Assembly: GCA_020633295.1 (NCBI GenBank)
Contig: JACKDW010000021.1
Location: 62,001 to 126,000 of the forward strand
From: Myxococcales bacterium
GTDB taxonomy: Bacteria > Myxococcota_A > Polyangia > Nannocystales > Nannocystaceae
Reading direction: 5' to 3'
DNA: 64,000 nt
Numbering within the stretch: the first letter of the stretch is position 1; the number at the start of each line of letters is the position of its first letter. Positions 40,552 through 49,477 of this stretch are shown here, piece after piece. The position numbers and the translations under genes are program-made. A model generated the notes under the pieces. It had not been told where the DNA came from. It searched no databases and saw only the letters and a list, made by a program, of their open reading frames with translations.

Positions 40552-42572
40552 CTCGCTCCAAGCTCCCGCTTCACTGGATCCCCGTGTGGATCCCGGCGCT
40601 CGCGCTCGCCTGCGCGGCGTGTAACTCGGACGGCACCGCCAGCACGGACGCCACCGGCACTGACAGCGGCGAGACCGACAGCGGCGAGACCGACAGCGAC
40701 GGGAGCGACAGCGGGGTCGACGTCCCCGATCCGAACCCGAACGCCGAGCCGCCCGGCGACCCGCCGCTGATCCTGCGCATCGACGACACGCCGCCGGAGC
40801 CGATCACGATCAACCTCGACAAGGAGGCGTCGCTGCTCGTGTTCGGCGAGCGCGCCAAGGACGTCACGCTGATCGAGATCGACTCGACGCAGATGCTGAC
40901 CAACGCGCTCGAGGCGATCCGCGACGCCTGCGGCGACGGCTGGGTGGCCAACACCCCCACGCCGTGGCGCGACTGCGATCTGACCGAGCTCGGGCAGCGC
41001 TTCCCGCAGCCCTGGGAGGAGAGCGCGGAGTTCTCGGTCGTCCGCCTGCTCACGCTCACGCCGGCCAACGCCAACATGATCGGCACCGAGCTCGAGGACA
41101 TGCAGACGCTCGTCAACAGCAACCCGGACTGGTTCGACGGCGGCTTCGGCGAGATCCTGCGCAACACCCTCAAGATGGCGAGCGTGACGGATCCGCTGCT
41201 GCCGATGCCGGCCGTCGTCGAGTCCGCCAAGAACACGCTGCTGGCCTCGCACCCGCGCGTCCCCGACAACAGCGGCGTGCTCCAGGTCTCGCTCTGGGAC
41301 GCGCTGCACGACATGACGCCGCTGCAGCTGCCCGAGCGCTTCGGGCCGGCGGGCGGTCACCCGGGCGTGCTGATGCCCGACGCCGAGGACAACCCGGACG
41401 GCTTCGTGACCAAGAGCGACGCGCTGACCGACGCGTTCTCGATGCGCGTCTCGACCGGCACGCGCCACCGTCGGGTCGACGGGATCGACCTGTCCAAAAA
41501 GTCCGGCGGCGACATGTTCATCGTGCCCGCGGACGAGCTGGGCAAGCCGGCGCTCGCGTTCGACTTCGACAACCTCGAGATCACGGGCATCGCCGATCCG
41601 CCGACCATCGACATGCGCCTGAAGATCTACGAGTCGATGAACACGGTCACCGCGTGCACCGACGACGAAGGCTGCTACGACAACGCGCCGTGCGACGCCG
41701 CCGCGTACGCGGATCCGTGGACGTGCGACACCGCGGTCGAGGGCTCGATCTGGCGCGAGAACCCCTGGCTGTTCGAGTACTTCGCGGCCTGGGCCGGGCG
41801 CCTCCACTACACGCAGTCGCTGGCCGACGGCTCCTACGAGTGCTTCGGCTACTTCGGCCAGGAGTGCCTCGCCGGCGCGCTGATCGGCGATCCCGTCGAC
41901 CTCCCCGCCGAGTACACCGGCGGCCCGATCGGCTGGACGCAGTTCATCCTCCACGACATCTTCGACCCCGACGAGCTGAGCTCGCCGGCGCCGCAGTTCT
42001 TCTGGGAGCTGCTCGTCTCGATCGCCGATCACGCGTTCCACGACCCCGACGGCGACGGCGTGACGGTCGACATGCCGTCGCCGGTGTTCGAGTTCAAGAA
42101 CCTCGGGCTCGGCGTCTCCGCCGACGAGCTCATCTACGGCAGCGACTCGCAGCTCGGCGTCGTCGACTACCTCAAGCAGCAAGAGGACATCCTCGCCGAC
42201 ATCATGGTCGGTCAGTACTGGCGCAACAACGCCGCGCTCGACCTCTACTTCGCCCGCGGCGAGGACGGCCAGCCCTACCTCGTGTTCGCCAACGAGGAGG
42301 ACCTCCGCGCCGACCCCGGCGACCCCAACGCCCCCTACGCCCCCGACTACCCCGTCCCCGGCTTCTTCGACTGCAGCAACCTGCTCGACAGCTGCAAGGT
42401 CTCGTCGAAGCAGATCGCCGGGGTCAGCGACACGTCCCACGAGAAGCTCCTGCTCACCGAGGGCTGGTCCACGCTCTACGTCCGCGACGACCGCGGCGAC
42501 GACTACGAGCTGCGCGTGTACCGGCCGCCGACCACCGACAGCGAGATCGTCGTCGAGTTCAGCAAGCTCTAA
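40539..42572 (+). CDS. Large acidic lipoprotein, paralogue family member 1
   Basis: A 677-residue predicted lipoprotein: signal peptide with lipobox (LACAAC), a short Asp/Thr/Ser/Gly linker (DSGETDSGETDSDGSDSG), then ~600 residues of an acidic, Trp/Tyr-rich domain with few Cys. No known domain recognised. It shares blocks with the next two genes, most clearly FFWELLVSIADHAFHDPDGD (YFWDILIEVAQ.. and YLWDVLIEVVQ.. there) and the C-terminal SHEKLLLTEGWSTLYVRDDRG. A caggacc ribosome-binding site precedes the ATG. Probably outer-membrane or surface exposed; it may be processed together with members 2 and 3 (43-nt gap to the next). Confidence 0.8.
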   Translation: MNITSRSKLPLHWIPVWIPALALACAACNSDGTASTDATGTDSGETDSGETDSDGSDSGVDVPDPNPNAEPPGDPPLILRIDDTPPEPITINLDKEASLLVFGERAKDVTLIEIDSTQMLTNALEAIRDACGDGWVANTPTPWRDCDLTELGQRFPQPWEESAEFSVVRLLTLTPANANMIGTELEDMQTLVNSNPDWFDGGFGEILRNTLKMASVTDPLLPMPAVVESAKNTLLASHPRVPDNSGVLQVSLWDALHDMTPLQLPERFGPAGGHPGVLMPDAEDNPDGFVTKSDALTDAFSMRVSTGTRHRRVDGIDLSKKSGGDMFIVPADELGKPALAFDFDNLEITGIADPPTIDMRLKIYESMNTVTACTDDEGCYDNAPCDAAAYADPWTCDTAVEGSIWRENPWLFEYFAAWAGRLHYTQSLADGSYECFGYFGQECLAGALIGDPVDLPAEYTGGPIGWTQFILHDIFDPDELSSPAPQFFWELLVSIADHAFHDPDGDGVTVDMPSPVFEFKNLGLGVSADELIYGSDSQLGVVDYLKQQEDILADIMVGQYWRNNAALDLYFARGEDGQPYLVFANEEDLRADPGDPNAPYAPDYPVPGFFDCSNLLDSCKVSSKQIAGVSDTSHEKLLLTEGWSTLYVRDDRGDDYELRVYRPPTTDSEIVVEFSKL

Positions 42573-42615
42573 CCGGACTCCTATCCGACTCCAAGCCCAC
42601 GACTGCGAACCCGCC

Positions 42616-44418
42616 ATGCCACGCACTCTCCGCACGACCCACCGCATCGGCTCCGCGCTCACGCTGGCCGCGCTCTGCCTCGGCCTCGGCGCCTGCGTCG
42701 AGGAGGTCACCTACGAGGAGCCGACCGAGCCGAGCGCGCTCGACGTCAACAGCGCGCCGGTCACCGTCGAGCTCCGGCACCTGCGCTTCGACGCCAAGCA
42801 GTACGCGCTGACGCTCACGCTTGATGACCTCAAGGCCATGCCCGAGGAGACGCTGCGGCGCACCTGGCTGCTCGACCTCGACGCGCGCCCGCTGATCACC
42901 AACGCGCTCAACATCCTGATCAACACGCCGCCGGAGGAGGTCTACGCGCTCGCGCCCGCCGAGCAGAACATGTGGAAGCTGCTCAACCTGACGGCGCACT
43001 CGACCAAGCTCGACGGCACCAGCCTCGCGCCGCTGATCGACGTGGGCGAGAACGTCGACCTGCCCGCGTCGATGATCCTCAGCGACCTCGTCGGCGTCGA
43101 GAACCACGAGCGGCTGATCGGCGTCGACCTGCTGACCGACGCGGTCATCGCCAACGTCATGGCGACCCACCCCAACGCGCAGCTGCGCAAGGGGCCGATC
43201 ACGCTCGAGAACCCCGACGGCCTCTACGAGGTCAAGTACGGGCACATCCCCGTCAGCCTGTTCGACGTCATCAACGGCTTCGAGGACCTCGCCGAGGTGT
43301 TCGGCCCGACCCCGACGTGGGAGGACCCCGGCGTCATCCACCCCGGCTTCGTCGCCGACACCACGGGGCTCGTGGCGACGACCCCCGGCTTCCAGATGAC
43401 GGTCAAGGCCAACCTCAACGCGCTCCCCTACGAGGGCGTCGACCTGACCAACGCGAGCGGCGGGCGCGTCAACAGCACGCCGGCGCAGATCGAGACGGCC
43501 TTCGACTACACGCGCGACGACTGGATGGTCGTCGAGGGCCTGGTCGACCAGCTCGTGATCGCCGGGCTGACCATGGAGATCCACGAGAGCGACCAGTTCT
43601 GGCCCGGCGGCACGAGCAAGGACCCGGCGCCGACCGGCGACTCGCCGGTGTGGACCGAGGTGCCCAAGTGGGAGTTCGAGCACCTCATCATGGACGTCGC
43701 GGCCGCGCGCGCCGAGGCGATCGAGGCGCACTGCACCTCGTACACGCCGCCGCAGAACTCCGACTCCCCGGTCGAGGCCGTCGAGGCCTGCGTCGACGAG
43801 GACAAGTGGGTCTCGATCGAGCTCAAGACGCTCGACCTCGAGGGCGTCGAGGTCCCGCCGCCGTCGTACTTCTGGGACATCCTCATCGAGGTCGCGCAGG
43901 TGCTGCTGCACAGCGGCGACATCGACGAGGGCGAGGGCTCGGTCCGCCTCGCGCTGACGAACATCCCGACGGGCGTCACGACCGAGCAGCTCATCGACAC
44001 GATGAAGGAGAACGTCAAGGCCAACGCCAAGGCGCTCGCGGAGTTCGCCAAGCTGCTCAACGACAACGCCGACGGCGACCCCGACTTCTTCTACTACCAG
44101 CCCAACGAGCCCAACGGCGGGATCAGCTCCGAGGACTGGCTCTACTTCGTGGCGCCCGTCGACCTCCGCAAGGACGACCTGGGCGCGCTGGTCCGCGAGT
44201 ACAGCTACGCGCACCCCGGCTTCTTCGCGGACGCTGGGCTGGCCGAGAAGGTCTCGACGACGCTGCTCCAGGATCACGACGACGTGCACGAGAAGGTGCG
44301 AATTCTGCCAGGGGATGTGCTCTACATCGAGGATGACGAGCAGCGGCGCTTCAAGCTCACCGTCGGCGAGAAGCCCGGCGTGCACCGCATCGCCCTGGAC
44401 ATCGAGCGCGTGCAGTGA
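42616..44418 (+). CDS. Large acidic lipoprotein, paralogue family member 2
   Basis: A 600-residue lipoprotein: signal peptide with LGLGAC lipobox and almost no linker. Shared with member 3: VELRHLRFDAKQY / VELRFLRFEVQNF, MPEETLRRTWLLD / LPEETLRGLWLFN, ATHPNAQLR / ASHPNAQFR, LNALPYEGVDLT / LNALPYKGVDLT, WEFEHLIMDVA / WEFERLIMEMA, LYFVAPVDLRKDD / LYFIAPVDIRKDE, and the end FKLTVGEKP / FKLEVGEKP. These conserved segments are spread over the entire length, so the two are true full-length paralogues. Function unknown; no enzyme motif. It follows member 1 by 43 nt, likely in one transcript. Confidence 0.82.
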   Translation: MPRTLRTTHRIGSALTLAALCLGLGACVEEVTYEEPTEPSALDVNSAPVTVELRHLRFDAKQYALTLTLDDLKAMPEETLRRTWLLDLDARPLITNALNILINTPPEEVYALAPAEQNMWKLLNLTAHSTKLDGTSLAPLIDVGENVDLPASMILSDLVGVENHERLIGVDLLTDAVIANVMATHPNAQLRKGPITLENPDGLYEVKYGHIPVSLFDVINGFEDLAEVFGPTPTWEDPGVIHPGFVADTTGLVATTPGFQMTVKANLNALPYEGVDLTNASGGRVNSTPAQIETAFDYTRDDWMVVEGLVDQLVIAGLTMEIHESDQFWPGGTSKDPAPTGDSPVWTEVPKWEFEHLIMDVAAARAEAIEAHCTSYTPPQNSDSPVEAVEACVDEDKWVSIELKTLDLEGVEVPPPSYFWDILIEVAQVLLHSGDIDEGEGSVRLALTNIPTGVTTEQLIDTMKENVKANAKALAEFAKLLNDNADGDPDFFYYQPNEPNGGISSEDWLYFVAPVDLRKDDLGALVREYSYAHPGFFADAGLAEKVSTTLLQDHDDVHEKVRILPGDVLYIEDDEQRRFKLTVGEKPGVHRIALDIERVQ

Positions 44419-44500
44419 GCGGAGCCTGCGGCGGCGCGCGATGAGGCCTGCGACGCGCGCTCGCGCGCGATCTCGGGCGCGAAAACGTGGCCGTTCGTAG

Positions 44501-44506
44501 TACAGT
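44501..44506 (+). promoter_or_regulatory. -10-like TACAGT, 6 nt before lipoprotein member 3
   Basis: TACAGT ends 6 nt before the ATG at 44513. No clear -35. Suggests member 3 is transcribed separately as a leaderless mRNA. Confidence 0.45.
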
Positions 44507-44512
44507 GCGACC

Positions 44513-46417
44513 ATGGTGTCGTCGTCTGGAGTCGGTTCGCGTTCGCCCCTGATCCGCCCTCGTGGCCTGGGCGTCACGCTCGCGACGCTCGCGGCGGCGC
44601 TCGGGCTCTCGGCGTCGCTGTCGGGCTGCGTCGTCGACGAGGTCGTCGCCGCGGACGAGCCGACCCCGACGCCGCTGTCGTCGAACGAGACGCGCACGGT
44701 CGAGCTCCGGTTCCTGCGCTTCGAGGTGCAGAACTTCGAGCAGACGATGACGATCGACGAGGTGCGCGCGCTGCCCGAGGAGACGCTGCGCGGGCTCTGG
44801 CTGTTCAATTTCGACTTCACCGACGTGCTGATCACGGTGCTCGACGAGCTCAAGAGCCTGCCGCCGAGCGAGGCCGATCAGCTGCCGCAGGCCGCCCAGA
44901 ACATGCGCCAGCTGCTGCGCATGACGCCCGACACCGCAGACCTCACCGGCACCAACCTCGAGGAGGCGATCGCCCTCGCGGCGCAGGTCTCGATCCCGCC
45001 GCAGCGCGTGCTCGCCGACCTGATGGAGGTCGGCATCACCGACGAGGTCATCCCGCCCGACGTCGCGTCGCGGGCGATCCTCGACAACCTCATCGCGTCG
45101 CACCCGAACGCGCAGTTCCGCGACGGCCCGGTCGACGCCGAGCACCCCGACGGCCGCTACCCGATCCCGTCGGGCGCCGTGCCGGTGACGCTGTACGACG
45201 TCGCCACCGACTTCGCCAGCATGCCCGTCGAGTTCGGGCCCGCGCCGCTCGACCCCGACGATCCGGGCGGCCTCGTGCACCCGGGCTTCGTCAAGGACGC
45301 CGAGGGGATCGTGCTGACCGACCCCGAGTTCGAGATGGTGTTCAACGTCAGCCTCAACGCGCTGCCCTACAAGGGCGTCGACCTGACCGACAGCTCGATC
45401 CAGTCCGTCAACAGCATCGCCACCCAGGTCTCGACGATGTTCGACTTCGAGAGCGAGGACTGGATGCGCATCACGGGCCTCAAGGACGTCATGCACGTCG
45501 ACGCGCTGACCATGTCGATCGTCGAGAACGACGCGTTCCTGCCCGGCGGCGGCGCGATGGAGCCCGAGGGCCAGGGCGACTCGCCCGTGTGGGACCTGCC
45601 GCCCTGGGAGTTCGAGCGGCTGATCATGGAGATGGCGCGGCTCAAGACGCTCGGCGACGAGGTCGAGGGCATCGGCGCCATCAGCCCGCACTGCGACGCC
45701 TACGAGTTCGGCACGGGGACGATCGCGTTCAAGGCCTGCGTCGGCCTGCACCCCGACACCCCCGTCGGCGACGAGCCGCCGCCGCCCGAGACGCCGCCCG
45801 CGGTCCCCGAGGGCTGGGCCGCGCTCAAGTCCTTCGGCGACATCGGCGACCCGCCGGCGCCCGCGTACCTCTGGGACGTGCTGATCGAGGTGGTGCAGAC
45901 GCGGCTGCACGACGGCGGGCTCGCGGAGGGCGACGCCGACGTCGAGTTCACGCTGCGCGACGTCGACGTGCCGCTCGACGTCGAGGCGATGCTGGCGGAG
46001 ATCAAGACCAACTTCGCGCAGGAGCCCGAGCTGCTGATCGACGTCGCCGAGCGCTTCAACGACACGAGCACCGGCGACCCGGACTTTTACTACTACCGCC
46101 CCCGCCCCGACGCGCCCGCCGAGCTCCAGGGTGACTACCTGTACTTCATCGCGCCCGTCGACATCCGCAAGGACGAGACCGGCAAGCGCGTGCGCCCGTA
46201 CGACTACGCGAACCCGGGCTTCTTCTTCGACCAGGGGCTGACCGACAAGGCCTCCGCGCTCACCGTGCTCGACGGGGACAGCACGCACGAGAAAGTCAAG
46301 ATCGCGCCCGGCACGGTGCTCTACATGCAAGACGACGAGGGCGTGCGCTTCAAGCTCGAGGTCGGCGAGAAGCCGAGCCAGAGCCGCATCACGCTGGACA
46401 TCACGCGGCTCGACTGA
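44513..46417 (+). CDS. Large acidic lipoprotein, paralogue family member 3
   Basis: A 634-residue lipoprotein: signal peptide with LSGC lipobox, then a domain collinear with member 2 (see shared blocks there), with an inserted Pro-rich loop (EPPPPETPPAVPEG, ~residue 420). Cys residues around the insertion (CDAYE, KACVG) match the Cys positions in member 2, so the fold is conserved. The C-terminus ends in beta-prone GEKPSQSRITLDITRLD. Separated by 94 nt from member 2 and carrying its own -10-like element. No homologous domain recognised from known families. Confidence 0.82.
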   Translation: MVSSSGVGSRSPLIRPRGLGVTLATLAAALGLSASLSGCVVDEVVAADEPTPTPLSSNETRTVELRFLRFEVQNFEQTMTIDEVRALPEETLRGLWLFNFDFTDVLITVLDELKSLPPSEADQLPQAAQNMRQLLRMTPDTADLTGTNLEEAIALAAQVSIPPQRVLADLMEVGITDEVIPPDVASRAILDNLIASHPNAQFRDGPVDAEHPDGRYPIPSGAVPVTLYDVATDFASMPVEFGPAPLDPDDPGGLVHPGFVKDAEGIVLTDPEFEMVFNVSLNALPYKGVDLTDSSIQSVNSIATQVSTMFDFESEDWMRITGLKDVMHVDALTMSIVENDAFLPGGGAMEPEGQGDSPVWDLPPWEFERLIMEMARLKTLGDEVEGIGAISPHCDAYEFGTGTIAFKACVGLHPDTPVGDEPPPPETPPAVPEGWAALKSFGDIGDPPAPAYLWDVLIEVVQTRLHDGGLAEGDADVEFTLRDVDVPLDVEAMLAEIKTNFAQEPELLIDVAERFNDTSTGDPDFYYYRPRPDAPAELQGDYLYFIAPVDIRKDETGKRVRPYDYANPGFFFDQGLTDKASALTVLDGDSTHEKVKIAPGTVLYMQDDEGVRFKLEVGEKPSQSRITLDITRLD

Positions 46418-46607
46418 GTCGCGGGCGCTCACACGCCGCTCCCTCCCCGCGCGTCCGCGCGGGCGTCCGAGCGCGCGCGGGCGCGGCCTCGACGAGCGCG
46501 GCGCCGAGGTCCGCGTAAGCGGGCCGAAACCGCCTTCTGCTGGCTTTTTTCCGCCCCGGTGGCCTACACTGGGCGCCGCGTCGTCGTCCCCGACGCGTCG
46601 ACACCCC

Positions 46608-48107
46608 ATGCTCCGGTCATCCCGCACTCGCTCACGACGCCCCTCGAGGATCCACGCGCTCGCGCCGACGCTCGCGGCCGCCGCGACCGCCACGACCTTC
46701 CTCTTGGCACCTGTCCAAGACGCCAGGGCTTCGGGCCTCGACGCGCCGGTCGTCGGCCACGGCCAGGCGAGCCCGTCGGCGCGCGACTCGGTCGCGGTGC
46801 ACTGGAACCCCGGGCAGCTCGGCTTCCTCGACCGGCCGGAGGTGCTGTTCGGCGGCGCGCTCGTGATCCCGGTGATCAAGTACCAGCGCTATCAGCTCGG
46901 CACCTACCAGACCGCCGACTCGCTGTACTACACGAAGCAGGGCGCGATAGACGCGAACGCGCTCGACCCCAGCCGCACGATCACGCACGAGGAGGTCAGC
47001 AGCAGCTTCCCCGTCGCGGCCACCGGCAACATCTTCTTCGCGGTCCCGGTGATCAAGGACCGCCTCGTGATCGGCGGCGGCGTGTACGCCCCGTCGGCGG
47101 TCATCCTCAAGATGCCCAAGGACGGCCCGCAGCGCTTCCAGGTGCAGGAGGCGATGATCCTCGCGGGCAAGCCGACGCTGTCTCTGGCCGTCAAGGCCGC
47201 CGACTTCCTCTCGTTCGGCGCGGGCATCTCGTACGTGCTCGGCTTCGCGGAGCTGTCGAAGGTCCAGGACTTCGCGGCGGTCGACGTGCTCGGCGACGGC
47301 CTGAAGAACCTCGGGCAGGAGAACGACTTCGGCGCGGACGCGCCGACCGAGGTCCGCGAGCTCGACACGCTCGCGCGCCCGCTCTCGATCAAGCGGGCCT
47401 GGTCGCACATGGTCACCTTCAACGCGGGCATCGCCGCGCAGCCGACCAAGCGCTTCGGCATCAACCTGGCGTACGAGCACAGCACGCCGATGAAGTTCAA
47501 GGGCGACGTGTCGGTCGACATGAGCGACCCGTTCTTCACCCAGGACCTCGCGGGTCAGGGCGTGAAGTTCCCGCCGCTCATCAAGGGCGACGTGGTGCTC
47601 GAGTTCATGCTGCCCAAGCGCCTGACGCTGGGCGCGGCCTTCGACATCAACGAGAAGTACCGCATCGACGGCTTCGCGCAGCTCTCGTTCTACGGGGAGG
47701 TCGAGAGCTTCGACGTCACGATGAGCTCGCCGGACCTCAAGCAGGAGGCGCTCGGCCTCGGCGAGACCGCCGTCGTCGCGCTCAAGCGCGACTGGAAGCA
47801 CACCGTCTGGGCCGAGGGCTCGCTCCGCGTGCGCCTCACCGACCGCATCCTCGGCTCCGGCAGCTTCGGCTACATGTCGCCGGTGTCGCCGGACGCGACC
47901 GTCGACCTCGCGTCGATCGACGGCCACCGCCTGCTCGGCGCGCTCGGCCTCGGCCTCGACGTCAACGACAAGTGGACGCTGTACGGCGACGCGCGCTTCC
48001 AGGGCATCCTGCCGCGCGAGGTCACCGAGTCCGAGTACGACCTCGGCAACGGCGTGTACAAGCTGTTCATCGCGACGCTGGGCCTGCACGCGCGGGCGCG
48101 CTTCTAG
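46608..48107 (+). CDS. FadL/OMPP1-family outer-membrane porin
   Basis: A 499-residue outer-membrane beta-barrel of the FadL/TodX hydrophobic-compound transporter family. A basic N-region and a signal peptide (LAAAATATTFLLAPVQDARA) precede the N-terminal hatch motif SARDSVAVHWNPGQLGFLDRPEVLFGG, where FadL proteins have 'NPAGL'. The remainder alternates short polar turns with amphipathic strands (LVIGGGVYAPSAVI, FGAGISYVLGF, TFNAGIAAQPTKRFGINLAYEH, LTLGAAFDIN, LLGALGLGLDVNDKWTLYGDARFQ) and ends in an aromatic C-terminal residue (HARARF), the usual insertion signal. Probable substrate: fatty acids or other hydrophobic molecules. Confidence 0.87.
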   Translation: MLRSSRTRSRRPSRIHALAPTLAAAATATTFLLAPVQDARASGLDAPVVGHGQASPSARDSVAVHWNPGQLGFLDRPEVLFGGALVIPVIKYQRYQLGTYQTADSLYYTKQGAIDANALDPSRTITHEEVSSSFPVAATGNIFFAVPVIKDRLVIGGGVYAPSAVILKMPKDGPQRFQVQEAMILAGKPTLSLAVKAADFLSFGAGISYVLGFAELSKVQDFAAVDVLGDGLKNLGQENDFGADAPTEVRELDTLARPLSIKRAWSHMVTFNAGIAAQPTKRFGINLAYEHSTPMKFKGDVSVDMSDPFFTQDLAGQGVKFPPLIKGDVVLEFMLPKRLTLGAAFDINEKYRIDGFAQLSFYGEVESFDVTMSSPDLKQEALGLGETAVVALKRDWKHTVWAEGSLRVRLTDRILGSGSFGYMSPVSPDATVDLASIDGHRLLGALGLGLDVNDKWTLYGDARFQGILPREVTESEYDLGNGVYKLFIATLGLHARARF

Positions 48108-48161
48108 CCTAGCCCGGGCGCGCACAACCTGAACCATCGAACGTAGGCGGCGTTCGGGACG

Positions 48162-48188
48162 CGGGTCGCTGCTCGACGCAGCGGCCCG
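48162..48188. terminator. Hairpin between convergent fadL-like and Nramp-like genes
   Basis: cgggtcgctgc (48162-48172) pairs with gcagcggcccg (48178-48188) with one wobble, followed by ttctcgctt. It lies between the ends of the two convergent genes. Confidence 0.55.
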
Positions 48189-48202
48189 TTCTCGCTTCGC
48201 GC

Positions 48203-49477
48203 CTACCCGAAGCGCAGCGCGAGGAAGTACGCCGCGAAGGCCGAGAGCGAGACGATGCTGACCCAGCTGAAGATCGTCATGCCGCGGCTCGGGCGGTGCT
48301 GGGTCGGCACCTCGTCGCTGTGGATCGCGCGGTGGTTGAGCCACGCGAGCATCGGCGCGGTCAAGAACGAGAGGATCGTCGCCAGGTCGACCAGGCCCTT
48401 GAGGCTCCCGAGGAACTGCGCGAGCACCAGCATCGAGCCGGCGCCGAGGATGACGAGGAAGACCCAGTACTCGCGGCTGACGCGATCATGCTGGCGCGCG
48501 TCGGCGCGTTCGGGGCCGCGAAAGCGCCCGTAGAGGCCCGCGAGCGCGCGCGGGAAGCCGTCGATGACCGTGAGCACGGTCGAGCACATGACCCCGAACG
48601 CGCACACCGCGATGACCGGGCGGCTCCACGCGCCGAGGTTCTCGGTGTACAGGTCGATCACCTGCTGCGCGAACGCGCCCGCGCTCTCGGCCAGCGTCGC
48701 GCCCGAGCCGTGCATGACCGCGGCCCCGAGCGTGACGTAGCACAGCGCCAGGATCGCGGTGCCGATGTAGCCGACGTTGAAGTCGAACAGCACCTCGCGC
48801 ACGCTCGGCGTGTGCCCGGTCTCGTCGCGGCGCGCGAGCGTCCACAGCGAGTGCCAGACCGAGATGTCGAAGGCCGTGGGCATCCAGCCGACGAGCGCGG
48901 CGCAGAAGATGATCGTCTTCGGATCCCAGCCCTCGCGCGGCAGCGCCCACTGGGCCGCGCCCCAGTCGATCTTGGGCAGCGCGAGCGCGGTCGCGACGAG
49001 CGTGGCGATCGTGAGCGTGACGACGATGACCTTGACCACGCGGTCGAGCACCTTGAACTGCCCGAAGCCCGCGATCGCGCCGGCGAGGATGGTGATGAGG
49101 CCGGCGTAGACGAGCACGGAGACGCCCTTGCCGAACAGCGCGACCGCGAGCCCGGCGGTCACGATCGTCACGGCCGCCTGGACCGTGAACATCGTGCCGA
49201 CGGTGAGCAGCCCGTACAGCACCAGCGCCCAGCGACCCTGCCGACGGTAGGCCTCGAGCAAACTGGTGCCCGTGGCCGCGGCGTAGCGCGGGCCGAAGGC
49301 GAACGCCGGGTACTTGAGCACGTTGGCCGCGATCACGAGGCCGATCAGCGCGAAGCCGTACACCGCGCCCGCGCGCGTGGACTGCACGAGGTGGGAGACG
49401 CCGACGGCCGTCCCCGCGAACATGACCCCAGGGCCAAGCGCCTTGAGCAGCCCCCCGCGCGAGCGCGGGTCGCTCAC
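48203..49477 (-). CDS. Nramp-fold transporter lacking the DPGN motif
   Basis: A 424-residue inner-membrane protein with 11 hydrophobic helices in the order of Nramp metal transporters; helix 1 (GPGVMFAGTAVGVSHLVQSTRAGAVYG) aligns with the canonical GP..DPGN..AG..YG pattern. The four metal-binding residues DPGN are replaced by GVSH (residues 26-29), and in helix 6 (GWMPTAFDI, ~200) the Pro is kept but the His of MPH is not. The fold suggests a proton- or sodium-coupled transporter, but for a substrate other than Mn/Fe. The start is GTG, overlapping the gpsA-like stop (GTGA). Third gene of a coupled set. Confidence 0.78.
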   Translation of the reverse strand: MSDPRSRGGLLKALGPGVMFAGTAVGVSHLVQSTRAGAVYGFALIGLVIAANVLKYPAFAFGPRYAAATGTSLLEAYRRQGRWALVLYGLLTVGTMFTVQAAVTIVTAGLAVALFGKGVSVLVYAGLITILAGAIAGFGQFKVLDRVVKVIVVTLTIATLVATALALPKIDWGAAQWALPREGWDPKTIIFCAALVGWMPTAFDISVWHSLWTLARRDETGHTPSVREVLFDFNVGYIGTAILALCYVTLGAAVMHGSGATLAESAGAFAQQVIDLYTENLGAWSRPVIAVCAFGVMCSTVLTVIDGFPRALAGLYGRFRGPERADARQHDRVSREYWVFLVILGAGSMLVLAQFLGSLKGLVDLATILSFLTAPMLAWLNHRAIHSDEVPTQHRPSRGMTIFSWVSIVSLSAFAAYFLALRFG

